Shown here in pieces: positions 8,231 to 16,369 of a stretch of DNA of 36,697 nt (the stretch's first letter is position 1; each line of letters starts with the position of its first letter). The position numbers and the translations under genes were made by a program. The notes under the pieces were generated by a model. The model was not told the DNA's origin and made no database searches. It saw only the letters and a list, made by a program, of their open reading frames with translations. Origin of the DNA: Hyphomicrobiales bacterium (GTDB lineage: Bacteria > Pseudomonadota > Alphaproteobacteria > Rhizobiales > Rhizobiaceae); contig JAPLOZ010000044.1 of NCBI GenBank assembly GCA_026400435.1, positions 1 through 36,697 of the forward strand. The letters run 5' to 3'.

Positions 8231-9157
8231 ATGCAGATACGATCTTCCACGCAAGACGGTTTCGGCGAACCGGTGTTCTCCATCGTCATGGTTACTTTCG
8301 CGCGCGACCATCTCGTTCCACAAACGATTGCGCAGGCGGCGAGGGTCGCGGGGGACCGGCTCCCGGAGGTCGAGTTCATACTCGTGGACAACAATGTCGA
8401 CGACATCGACAGGTCGTCTTTCCTCGCCCCCTTCTTGCGATGGAAATATGTGAAGCTCGGCTTCAACAAGGGCGTCTCGGCGCGCAACGACGGAGCCAAC
8501 GCCGCGCTCGGGACATTCATGGTCTTCGTGGATGACGACGCCTTCCTCAATCCGGAAGGCGTGCTCGACCGCTACGAGCAGGCGTTCGCAGGCAACCCCA
8601 ACGCGGCAATCGTCACGGCGCGCCACATCGACCACGCCACCGGAGACACGCCGCGCGCGTCGTTTCCGCATACCGACAAATCGCTGCCTAAGGATCGCCC
8701 CTTCAAGACGTTCCGTTTCCAGGGCAACGGCTTCGCCCTGCGCCGCAGTGTCTTCGAAGCGGTCGGGCCGATGTCGGAGGACTTTTTCTACGGCCTGGAA
8801 GAGATCGACTATGCCTACCGCGTCGTCGACGCCGGCTACGAGATCTACTACGAGCCAGCCTGCTGGGTAGTCGAACACAACGATCCTGGCGGGCGCAAGC
8901 CGAGGAAGGATGTCGAGGAGATGCGGCTGACGAACAAGCTGATCATCTCCTTCAAGTACCTGCCGGCGATCTACCTGCCGCTGAACTTCCTGATGTTTTC
9001 CGCCTACGTGTTCTACCTCAATCGCGGGCGCATCAACGTCTTCAGGTCGTTCGGCAACTTCCTCAAATGGGCGCGCGCGCACGGCGACCGGCGCAAGCCG
9101 CTTGGCCGCCCCGCGATCGCCTATATCGAGCGCTGCGGCGGCGCGGTTTGGAAATGA
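8231..9157 (+). CDS. Glycosyltransferase, GT2 family
   Basis: The 308-residue protein starts at ATG 8231, with AAAGG 8 bases upstream. The GT-A fold is shown by FSIVMVTFARD near residue 20, LVDNNVDD at 51-58, NKGVSARNDGAN at 79-90 and the metal/nucleotide site FVDDDAF at 99-105. The acceptor part has GNGFALRRSVF and the GLEEIDYAYRVVDAGY motif common to rhamnosyl/galactosyl GT2 enzymes. There is one hydrophobic stretch near 255-272. It probably adds one sugar to the lipid-linked repeat unit in the cytoplasm; donor unknown. Its stop overlaps the start of the GH26-like gene (ATGA), so the two are probably translationally coupled. Confidence 0.85.
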   Translation: MQIRSSTQDGFGEPVFSIVMVTFARDHLVPQTIAQAARVAGDRLPEVEFILVDNNVDDIDRSSFLAPFLRWKYVKLGFNKGVSARNDGANAALGTFMVFVDDDAFLNPEGVLDRYEQAFAGNPNAAIVTARHIDHATGDTPRASFPHTDKSLPKDRPFKTFRFQGNGFALRRSVFEAVGPMSEDFFYGLEEIDYAYRVVDAGYEIYYEPACWVVEHNDPGGRKPRKDVEEMRLTNKLIISFKYLPAIYLPLNFLMFSAYVFYLNRGRINVFRSFGNFLKWARAHGDRRKPLGRPAIAYIERCGGAVWK

Positions 9158-10113
9158 CGTTCCTGGCGCGACCCGGGCGCGTGCTTGCTTTCGCTGCGCT
9201 TGCGATCCTGGTGTTTGCCGGCGCAGCACCTGCAATGGAAATCGGCGCCTATCGTGGGCCGGGGTGCGTTGGCCGCAAGGAGATGCACGTTTTCGAGAGC
9301 TTCGTCGGCCGCAAGGCGCAACGCACTGTCGATGCGCTCAATCAGGAAAGCTGGGCAGAGATGAAATCCAGCATACCCTGGATTACCAAATGCTGGCGGG
9401 GTTCCGACATCGAGCTTACCCTGTCGGTTCCCATGTTGCCGAAAGACGGCAGCGGTTCGCTCGCCGAGGGTGCGGCCGGCGCCTATGACGCCATCTTCAT
9501 CATGACGGCGCGCGCCCTGATCCAGAACGGCCACGCCGACGCCGTCATACGAATCGGCTGGGAATTCAACGGCGACTGGATGCCGTGGGCCGCGGTGCGC
9601 GATCCCGAGAGCTACAAGCTCTATTTCCGGCGGATCGTCGGCATCATGCGTGACGCGCCCGGGCAGAAGTTCCGGTTCGAATGGTGCCCCAACCATGGCC
9701 GCAAAGCGATGGACCCGACCAAAGCGTGGCCCGGCGATGACGTGGTCGACATCATCGGCATGGACGCTTACGCGGAAACGTGGGGTATCGAGAGCATGGG
9801 CCCGAGCGAGCGTTTCCAGTACTATCTCGACCAGCCGTTCGGACTGAAATGGCACCGCGATTTCGGGCGTGAACACGGCAAGCCGATCTCCTATCCGGAA
9901 TGGGGCGCCGGAACCCGTCCGGACGGCCATGGCGTTGGCGACGATCCGGTATTCATAGAAGGCATGGCAGACTGGTTCGATGCAGCGCAGCCGCTCTACC
10001 AGAGCTACTGGGACGTTCAGGCTGCCGACTACAACGCCCAGATGTCCAACGGTCAGTTCCCGGAGGCTTCAGCGATGTTCAAGCGCCGGTTCGCGATTGA
10101 CGGCGGCGGCTGA
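9154..10113 (+). CDS. Secreted GH26-like beta-mannanase
   Basis: The start is ATG 9154, which overlaps the upstream stop by 4 bases; an earlier in-frame start would lie deep in the upstream gene. The first ~24 residues are a signal peptide (ending AGAAPAME). The 319-residue protein resembles glycoside hydrolase family 26: R-I-G-W-E137-F-N-G-D with E137 as expected acid/base, WCPNHG, VDIIGMDAYAETWG, and ISYPE249W with E249 as expected nucleophile. Families of this type cut beta-1,4-mannan, but distant GH26-like proteins occur in EPS loci, where they probably act on the local polymer in the periplasm or outside. A mannose-containing EPS is therefore a fair guess only. Its 3' end overlaps the convergent methyltransferase gene by 45 bases. 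Confidence 0.8.
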   Translation: MTFLARPGRVLAFAALAILVFAGAAPAMEIGAYRGPGCVGRKEMHVFESFVGRKAQRTVDALNQESWAEMKSSIPWITKCWRGSDIELTLSVPMLPKDGSGSLAEGAAGAYDAIFIMTARALIQNGHADAVIRIGWEFNGDWMPWAAVRDPESYKLYFRRIVGIMRDAPGQKFRFEWCPNHGRKAMDPTKAWPGDDVVDIIGMDAYAETWGIESMGPSERFQYYLDQPFGLKWHRDFGREHGKPISYPEWGAGTRPDGHGVGDDPVFIEGMADWFDAAQPLYQSYWDVQAADYNAQMSNGQFPEASAMFKRRFAIDGGG

Positions 10114-10863
10114 CGGAACGCCTCGCTTGCGCATGAAAACGAACAGCGACTGTGCCAGGACCCTCGGCGTCAGCGCCATATAGGCGAGCCACATCCGGGC
10201 GACCAGGGTGCTGCCAAAATTGTAGGACGGCTGGGCATTGTATCCGAAGCTGAAATTCTCAAAATCGGTGTCGGGAAAAAAGCGCCTGATGTCGTGCAGC
10301 GTGTTCATCCTGTAGACGGTTGGAAAGACATCGTGGTCGGCGCGCCCCGAAGGCTGGGCACGCTTCAGAATCCTTGCGTGGAGGGCGTTGGGAACGAGGC
10401 GTGCGCCGATGCCGACATAGCCCCATTTGTTGGGGGTCCACGCGCAATACCAGCCACCCGGCTTCAGCACCCGCTCAAGTTCGGCTACGAACGACAGGGG
10501 GTCATCGACATGCTCCAGCACGGCATAGCTATAGATAAGGTCGACGCTGCCGGATTCGAATGGAAGCCGGCCTCCCGGCGCAACCACATGCGTTTCGTCC
10601 ATCGCCTCGTTGGTCAGCACCTCGGGATCGACGTCAACGCCGATGATCCGGGCGCAGCGGCCCTTGAGGGTGGCGATCGCGTTCAGATGCGGCCCGAATT
10701 CCGGGAATCGGTTACGCCCTGCGCCAAGGTCGAGCACGACATCCGTCGGCCTGACGAGTTCGTTGACCATCGAAAAGAAGAGAAGGCGGTCCTGCCGATG
10801 CAGGAACCGAACGACACGGCGTTCGGGAAAAAGACGTACCATGGGGTCAACGCGTGCAGCCAT
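10069..10863 (-). CDS. SAM-dependent methyltransferase (class I)
   Basis: The start is ATG 10863, just after a GGAGG with a short 4-base spacer; the frame is open further upstream but that part looks non-coding. The 264-residue protein has the SAM-binding motif VVLDLGAGRNRFPEFG at residues 42-57, an acidic ribose site IIGVDVDPE, LPFESGSVDLIYSYAVLEHVDDP (motif region IV) and LKPGGWYCAWTPN. This is the Methyltransf_11/UbiE type. In an EPS locus it may methylate a sugar or its lipid-linked precursor, but a substrate cannot be read. The heparinase-like gene lies upstream in the same direction, 80 bases away, and the 3' end runs 45 bases into the convergent GH26-like gene. Confidence 0.85.
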   Translation of the reverse strand: MAARVDPMVRLFPERRVVRFLHRQDRLLFFSMVNELVRPTDVVLDLGAGRNRFPEFGPHLNAIATLKGRCARIIGVDVDPEVLTNEAMDETHVVAPGGRLPFESGSVDLIYSYAVLEHVDDPLSFVAELERVLKPGGWYCAWTPNKWGYVGIGARLVPNALHARILKRAQPSGRADHDVFPTVYRMNTLHDIRRFFPDTDFENFSFGYNAQPSYNFGSTLVARMWLAYMALTPRVLAQSLFVFMRKRGVPSAAAVNREPALEHR

Positions 10864-10943
10864 ATAGCCTCCGCGCCCCCGCGCAGGTGGCATTTGGCAT
10901 CGCTTGTGCTTTCGCGTCAACGGCCAAGGCGCAACCAGGAACG

Positions 10944-12659
10944 TCAGGCGAGAACGACTTTCAGCTGGAACCCCTCGGATTGCGCCGCAGGCGAAAAGAC
11001 CAGTTCGTGCGCGGGTTCTTCGATCCGATAGTAGCGGGACCAGTGAGCGGCGCCGAGTTCGAGACTGGCATCGTGTGACCAGGTGAGCGTCGCGCAATGG
11101 GGTCCGCGCCGGAACTGAATCGCCTTTCCCTCGCGCTCGACCTCCCACTCGCCAGGAACAAGAAAACGGCTCTGCCGTTTCCCGCTGCCCGACCATCGGT
11201 CGTTGACGGTCAGCGCTGCGCCATCGAGCACGGTCGATCGGGAAACCTTATAGGAGGAAAACTGCAGGCTGCCCTCGCAGCGCTGCGCCCCGCTAGGCTC
11301 CTGACCGGCATGGTCAAGCACTGCAGCCGCATTCTTTCCGACCTTGAACGAGTCGGTGAAGGTCACGGGATGCGCGCCGACGAAGGCCGGTCCGTTGTGC
11401 GCTTCCCAACTGCGCAGATGGTTGCGCGCCTCGCCGGCGGTGTAGATCAGGGTGCCCGGATCGACGAAAAACCGATGCCGCCCGATCGAGGCTTCCACCG
11501 CAAGGAAGTCGGCGTGGCCGTGGCCGGGATTTTCGCTCGGGCCGATCGGCCCCGTATCCATGACGACGATCCAGCCCTGCGATTTGAGTCTTACGTATCC
11601 GCCTTCAGGCATGACATGGAAACCGATATCGCGCACGCCCACGATCTTTGCGGTCGGCGGATTTTCACCGAGCCAGGAATCGTTGAACAGGACTGGCTGG
11701 CCGTCCCCGAGCGTCAGGGCGGCAAGCGCCGTCTCCATGCTCGACAGGCGTCGCTCCAGCAGCGCGCGCTGCTCGTGCGACCAGATCGGCAGTGCGGAGA
11801 AGATGCGGCAGCTCTTGATGGTAAGTGCGTGGTACATCGCCGAACGCTCTTTCGGGACGCCGTCATCGCAGATCGTCCTTCGCACGATCGCGTCGAAATT
11901 GTCGCGAAGGATGCGCGCGATCTCGTCTGGAATGCGCGCGCAACAGAGCGAAAACAGCGCGAGCGCCGACAGGTTTCGCTCGAGATGGTTGACGCCGATG
12001 TCGACTTCGAGATTGCGCATGATGAACGCCACGTTCAGCCTGAGGAAATTCTCGATCACGCGCCAGTCCTCGCTGCCGCGCGCGGCCCGCGGCGCGAGAA
12101 GCAGCATCGCCGAGAGTGCAAGCACGCGGCGCGACGCGATATACGGATGCCAGGCTTCCTTGAAATCGCGGCTGCTGTCGAAGCGGGCAACCGCCTCGAA
12201 GGATCGTATGACGTGTGCCGCAAACGGGATCGCGTCGGCTGGATACTGCCTGAGGGCCACCGGCAGGTAGCTCATCTGCGACAGGTTGGAGCGCCATATC
12301 TGGCGGTCGCCTTCATCGGCCGAAACGCGCCAGTCAATTGCCTCGATCGAGCCGAAATCGATCGTCTTGTTCATGAGATGGAACAGGCCGTCGAAGGCGT
12401 CGGGCAAGGTGCCGGAATATTCGGCCTCGCAGAAAGTCGTGACCAGCTCGGCCATGGGGAAGGCTGCTTCGACGGGAGCGAACGCAGGCAGCGCGTTGGC
12501 CGCCTTGCGCAGGCTCTGCCGGTAGCGTGGCGCCACAAATGGCACGAAACTGTTGCGGATCCGCCTATGGATATGTCCGTAGAACTGGCGTGGTTCCATC
12601 CGCGCCATGGCGCTGAGCTTCACGATTGCGCGGTTGGCGCTTTTCCTCGTCCAGAACAA
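10944..12659 (-). CDS. Heparinase II/III-like polysaccharide lyase family protein
   Basis: The frame starts with TTG at 12659 (571 residues); GTG 12623 and ATG 12608 are possible later starts and no good SD decides. The N-terminal 330 residues look like an alpha/alpha toroid (for example SEDWRVIENFLRLNVAFIMRNLEVDIGVNHLERNLSALAL is consistent with the family's helical domain and its NHxxxN site). The C-terminal beta-sheet part carries the typical GHGHADFLAVE (GHGH at 379-382), FFVDPGTLIY and NHLRSWEAHN motifs. Family members cleave uronate-containing glycans by beta-elimination. No signal peptide is visible, so export or a cytoplasmic/periplasmic role is unresolved. In EPS loci such proteins are usually linked to modification or clearing of the polymer. 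It sits in a minus-strand run with flippase, epimerase and oxidoreductase genes. Confidence 0.8.
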   Translation of the reverse strand: MFWTRKSANRAIVKLSAMARMEPRQFYGHIHRRIRNSFVPFVAPRYRQSLRKAANALPAFAPVEAAFPMAELVTTFCEAEYSGTLPDAFDGLFHLMNKTIDFGSIEAIDWRVSADEGDRQIWRSNLSQMSYLPVALRQYPADAIPFAAHVIRSFEAVARFDSSRDFKEAWHPYIASRRVLALSAMLLLAPRAARGSEDWRVIENFLRLNVAFIMRNLEVDIGVNHLERNLSALALFSLCCARIPDEIARILRDNFDAIVRRTICDDGVPKERSAMYHALTIKSCRIFSALPIWSHEQRALLERRLSSMETALAALTLGDGQPVLFNDSWLGENPPTAKIVGVRDIGFHVMPEGGYVRLKSQGWIVVMDTGPIGPSENPGHGHADFLAVEASIGRHRFFVDPGTLIYTAGEARNHLRSWEAHNGPAFVGAHPVTFTDSFKVGKNAAAVLDHAGQEPSGAQRCEGSLQFSSYKVSRSTVLDGAALTVNDRWSGSGKRQSRFLVPGEWEVEREGKAIQFRRGPHCATLTWSHDASLELGAAHWSRYYRIEEPAHELVFSPAAQSEGFQLKVVLA

Positions 12660-12688
12660 TGCGCAGAATTTCTCTTCTTGAAGCGGAA

Positions 12689-13987
12689 TCAGGCATCCCC
12701 CGCGGAAGCGGGATTGCGCGCGGCAGCCGCGGTCTGCCGGCGGTCGATCAGGAATGCCGCCGACCAGAAGATCAGGCCGGCAAGAATGGTGGCCATCAGC
12801 GCGGCTGCGACCGCGCCGTCTATGCCGGAATGGCGGATGAGGAGCACGCCTAGCCCGACGCGAATTGCCGTCGATACGATCTGTATCGTCGAGCTGACCG
12901 CAACCTTGTCGGATGCGATGAAGAGTTCACCGCCGATATCTGCGATGGACCGCAACAGCGGCAACGCCCCCAGCAAAGGCAGAATCCGCCCGAGCTCTGC
13001 ATATTCCTCGCCAAACAAGCGCACCAGCAGCGGCGAGACCACGGCAATCGCGCCCCATGCGAAGACGCCGTAGGCGATCGATACCGGTAGTATGCGCAGC
13101 ATGAAGCGATACATCGCCTGATGCCCCTTGGCGCCTTCGCGCATCATGCGCGCCTGCAGCGACATGCGCAGCGCCCGCGGCGGATTGAAAGCACCATCCA
13201 TCAGCCGCGAAGCGAGCGAGTAAACGCCCACAGCGGCGGGCGTGGCGTAGTAGGAGAGTATCATCTTGTCGCATTCGACCTGGAGCGAAGCGTTGAGCCA
13301 GAGCAGCGCGAAGCTGACGCCCTCCCCGAACCTTACGCCGGCGAAGCCGAACCGCGGTCGCGCGGCGTGGCGCATGGTGTAGAGGACGCACGCGACCATG
13401 GCGGCAAAGGTCGAAGCAAGATACGCGGTCGCAAATAGTTCCAATGGCTGCTCATGCGAGAACTGCAGCACGCACAAGGCAGCAATGAGCCGCGCCAGCG
13501 GCACGAACATGCCAACGATGGCGGCTTTGAGCTGCAGCGAGAAGGCGATGAACACCTTCTGGCATGCAGAGGCGATGCGGTTGAACAGAACCTCCGAGAT
13601 CACGATCGCAACGGGAAGCCAGAGCGGCATGTCGAACCGCTGAAGCCAGACAGCCAGCACCACCGCGCAGACAGCTACCGGAACCGCTGTGATCAGGATC
13701 AGCGTCAGTGCCATGCCGAAGTAGCGGCTGGCCGCCTCATGCGTTCTGGCGATCGCCTTGAAGGCGACGCCGTCGCTGCCAACGCCGACCAGGCAGCCGG
13801 CGACCGTTGCAACCGCCACGCACAGCATCAGCTGGCCGAACTGCTCGGCGCCGAGCCCGCGCGCCGCCGCGATGACATAGAGGAGCTGCAGCACGGTCGG
13901 ACCGCCAAGGCCGAACATTGCCCAGGCCGTATCGACAACGGTCGCCCGCGAAACGCGACCCGGCGCAACGCCGCTGAGATCAGCCAC
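12689..13987 (-). CDS. Polysaccharide flippase, Wzx/MOP superfamily (first copy)
   Basis: The 432-residue protein starts at GTG 13987, with AGGGAG about 10 bases upstream. It has 12 or so hydrophobic helices through its length, including WAMFGLGGPTVLQLLYVIAAARGLG with the ARGLGAEQFGQ motif usual at helix 1-2 of Wzx proteins. Such proteins move the lipid-linked repeat unit across the inner membrane before Wzy polymerisation. A second flippase at 19634-20932 does the same kind of job, so the locus either handles two products or the pair have split roles. Gene order is close: 15 bases after the epimerase gene, 29 bases before the heparinase-like gene. Confidence 0.85.
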   Translation of the reverse strand: MADLSGVAPGRVSRATVVDTAWAMFGLGGPTVLQLLYVIAAARGLGAEQFGQLMLCVAVATVAGCLVGVGSDGVAFKAIARTHEAASRYFGMALTLILITAVPVAVCAVVLAVWLQRFDMPLWLPVAIVISEVLFNRIASACQKVFIAFSLQLKAAIVGMFVPLARLIAALCVLQFSHEQPLELFATAYLASTFAAMVACVLYTMRHAARPRFGFAGVRFGEGVSFALLWLNASLQVECDKMILSYYATPAAVGVYSLASRLMDGAFNPPRALRMSLQARMMREGAKGHQAMYRFMLRILPVSIAYGVFAWGAIAVVSPLLVRLFGEEYAELGRILPLLGALPLLRSIADIGGELFIASDKVAVSSTIQIVSTAIRVGLGVLLIRHSGIDGAVAAALMATILAGLIFWSAAFLIDRRQTAAAARNPASAGDA

Positions 13988-14002
13988 GGAGAGTGCGCTC
14001 CC

Positions 14003-15058
14003 TCATGCCGCCAGCCCCGAACTGCGGGCCCAGTCGACGGTCATCGCGATGCCGTCGTCGACGCTGGTCCTGGGCACGAAGCCTGCTTGCGCCGCTTTCT
14101 CCATCGAATAGGTCACGTCCATCGAAAACCGCTGCATGTCGTCGTCGCTTGGCCGGAGCCGAAGGTCCTCCTCGGTCTTCTTCATCAGGCTCTTCAACTG
14201 GTGGCTGCGATTTGCCGCCGCCTGCAAGAGATCGCGATGGTTGGCGAGCATGTACTTTCCGAGCAGGCGCACCGGCCGCCGCACCGCTACCTTGACGCCC
14301 AGATTTCTGTCGGGCGCCTTTAGGGGCGGATGGCCGAGCGCGGCGTTGAAACGCTCGAGATAGGAATTCCAGGTCGGAACTTCGGGGCCGTTGGCGTTGA
14401 ACACCGCGTAAGGCCCGACATCGTTTTCGACAAGGAATTGCACGAAACGCACGATGTCGCCGACATAGACGAGATTGCACTTTCCCTCGCCGCGATCGCC
14501 GAGGGCGCTCCACTTGCCCGATCCGAACCGAGACAGGTAGGGCGTGGTCCAGAGGTCGCTGAACGGGCCATAGACGAGGGTCGGCCTGATCACCTGTATT
14601 GCGAGGCTTTCGTCAGCGTACCGTTCGCAGATGGCCTCCGCGTCACGCTTGCCCTGGCCGTATTCGGTGATCGGCCGGGCCGGCGGCGTGTCCTCGCTGA
14701 CAACGCCGGTGGCATCGCCATAGACCGCAACAGAACTGGTGAAGACGAGTTTCTTCACGCCGGCAGCCTTGATGCGCTCGATCAGCATGCGGGTGCCGCC
14801 GGTGGTGACCGAGTTGTCGTTGCCCTTGCCCCTGGCGCAATGGACCACGATGTCGACGCCCTTCAGCGCCGCATCGAGCGAAGCCTCGCTCATGATGTCG
14901 CATTGCACGATGTCGACGGGAAAGCGGGCGATCCGCGCGGCGCTTGACCAGCGACTGATGCCGGCCCTGACACGGTATTTCGACAGATAGAGGGCTTCGG
15001 CGATCCAGCCGCCGATGAAGCCGCCCGCGCCGGTGACGAGGATGACCGGTTTCTTCAT
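14003..15058 (-). CDS. NAD-dependent epimerase/dehydratase (extended SDR)
   Basis: The start ATG 15058 overlaps the upstream stop by 4 bases (ATGA) and has AGGAG 8 bases upstream, so it is preferred over the longer frame from 15079. The 351-residue protein shows the Rossmann motif VTGAGGFIGG (8-17), CDIMSE (53-58), FTSSVAVYG (107-114) and the catalytic Y133-x3-K137 in TEYGQGKRDAE. This is the family of nucleotide-sugar epimerases, dehydratases and reductases. It probably prepares a nucleotide sugar for the EPS, acting with the translationally coupled Gfo/Idh oxidoreductase. Exact reaction cannot be set from motifs. Confidence 0.85.
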   Translation of the reverse strand: MKKPVILVTGAGGFIGGWIAEALYLSKYRVRAGISRWSSAARIARFPVDIVQCDIMSEASLDAALKGVDIVVHCARGKGNDNSVTTGGTRMLIERIKAAGVKKLVFTSSVAVYGDATGVVSEDTPPARPITEYGQGKRDAEAICERYADESLAIQVIRPTLVYGPFSDLWTTPYLSRFGSGKWSALGDRGEGKCNLVYVGDIVRFVQFLVENDVGPYAVFNANGPEVPTWNSYLERFNAALGHPPLKAPDRNLGVKVAVRRPVRLLGKYMLANHRDLLQAAANRSHQLKSLMKKTEEDLRLRPSDDDMQRFSMDVTYSMEKAAQAGFVPRTSVDDGIAMTVDWARSSGLAA

Positions 15059-16068
15059 GCGACCCACTCCTGATAACATACTGGGAGATAGTCGGTCGCG
15101 GTCGCATAGATGTCGTCGATGACCGCGAGCGGCGGCACAACGCTCGATGCCTCGATGAGCAGCGACCCCGAGCCTGCGACCACCTCAAGGAAATTCGTGA
15201 CCATGCGGCGCGCTATGTCGGCGCGGTCGGCATTGCCGGGTGCCGCGACCGTCTTGCGAACGCCGTCGGGCGTGGCGATCTCAAGGCGCGCGAATTCACT
15301 GGTGACGCCGCGAATGGTTGCCCTGGTTCCCTCCACGCTGAACGCGTTGGCGAGTTTGTTGAGGAAGCTGATCGATACGTCGATTTCCACGTCGCCTGCC
15401 GACAGGTTGGTATGCACGAAGGCTTCCGGTCCGCCATAGCCGTCCATCACCGCCGCATTCACGCGCGGCTGCGCATCGAGCCACCAGCAGATGATGTCGA
15501 AGATGTGCACGCCGATGTCGAGCAGCGCGCCGCGCGGACGGCCGTTCGGCCACGGGCGGCGGAAGTTGAAGCCCGATTGCGTCGGCCAATCGAACTTGTG
15601 GCCCTCGGCCCAGGTGATTTTCTTCACTTCGCCGAGTTGCCCGGACGCGATGAAATCGCGCACGAAGGCATAGGACGGCGTGAGACGGCGGAAATGGTTG
15701 GCGGTCAGGATCGCCCTGCCCTGGGCAGCGGCGATCATGGCGCGTGCGTCCTCGGCGGTTTCCGCGAACGGCTTTTCCACCAGGACGCTGATGTCGCGTT
15801 CGATAAGCGCCACCGTCGTTCCGCGGTGAAGGTGGCTCGGCGTTGCATTGACGGCAATGCGGATGGCGGGCGGCAGGTCCTCGATGCGCCCGACGAGCTG
15901 GTCTTTCCGGAAGCCGAATTTCTCGGCCGCCTTCACGCCGCGATCGAGCGCCGGCTCGACAATCCATGTGTTGGCCGAAAGATGGGGATTAGCAGCCAGT
16001 ACCGGGAAGTAGTAGTAGTCCGCTATGGCGCCGCTGCCAACGACAGCGAGGGGCATTGCCACCTGCAT
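15055..16068 (-). CDS. Gfo/Idh/MocA-family oxidoreductase
   Basis: The 337-residue protein starts at ATG 16068 (a second ATG at 16056 is possible). The N-terminal dinucleotide fold reads AVVGSGAIADYYYFP (8-22), followed by VNATPSHLH (73-81), the EKPFAE motif with E98-K99-P100, and the C-terminal-domain pattern LLDIGVHIFDIICWW with the expected Asp and His. Members oxidise or reduce sugars and nucleotide sugars with NAD(P). Its stop overlaps the epimerase start, so the pair probably make one EPS sugar together. It is the first gene of a minus-strand run (oxidoreductase, epimerase, flippase, heparinase-like, methyltransferase). Confidence 0.85.
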   Translation of the reverse strand: MQVAMPLAVVGSGAIADYYYFPVLAANPHLSANTWIVEPALDRGVKAAEKFGFRKDQLVGRIEDLPPAIRIAVNATPSHLHRGTTVALIERDISVLVEKPFAETAEDARAMIAAAQGRAILTANHFRRLTPSYAFVRDFIASGQLGEVKKITWAEGHKFDWPTQSGFNFRRPWPNGRPRGALLDIGVHIFDIICWWLDAQPRVNAAVMDGYGGPEAFVHTNLSAGDVEIDVSISFLNKLANAFSVEGTRATIRGVTSEFARLEIATPDGVRKTVAAPGNADRADIARRMVTNFLEVVAGSGSLLIEASSVVPPLAVIDDIYATATDYLPVCYQEWVA

Positions 16069-16369
16069 GGGCCGGGAGTTCCTTTCACAACAGTTCTCCC
16101 ATGCCCCACGCGCAGACTACGCAAGCGCCGCGCCGGCGTAAAGGATTTTGTGCAGCGCACACTGCGTGATTGTCTGCAGGCTGAACGCAACAACAGATCA
16201 CCGCCTCCAGCGATTGCCACATTTCCAAGCTCGGCTGCCGTGGTGCGTTGCACCATGATCGCCGTCATGGCATAACGGAACCGGGGATTGGGTTTCGAGA
16301 TCAACGGAGCCGGAACGGTTTGAAGCCACCCCTGATCCATCCGCCTGCCGCCTTGTGCGAGCTGTGGCG
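16069..16369. other. 301-bp divergent spacer
   Basis: This gap separates the minus-strand oxidoreductase operon from the plus-strand polymerase gene and should carry promoters for both. The one promoter-like site I can point to is at 16248-16276 on the plus strand. No coding sequence is supported. Confidence 0.4.
16248..16276 (+). promoter_or_regulatory. Candidate promoter with embedded operator-like palindrome
   Basis: TTGCAC (16248-16253), then exactly 17 bases, then CATAAC (16271-16276) resemble a weak sigma-70 promoter. The spacer holds a perfect dyad, CCATGA (16253-16258) and TCATGG (16265-16270) around 6 bases. A repressor bound there would block polymerase. It lies 94 bases before the polymerase gene start. 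Placement is seen; function is inferred. Confidence 0.4.

Noticed and set aside
10864..11196. N-terminal extension of the methyltransferase
   Set aside because: It overlaps the end of the heparinase-like gene and has no domain; the SD before 10863 is better.
11097..13073. 658-codon plus-strand frame opposite the heparinase-like and flippase genes
   Set aside because: It crosses two real genes on the other strand and has no recognisable motifs.
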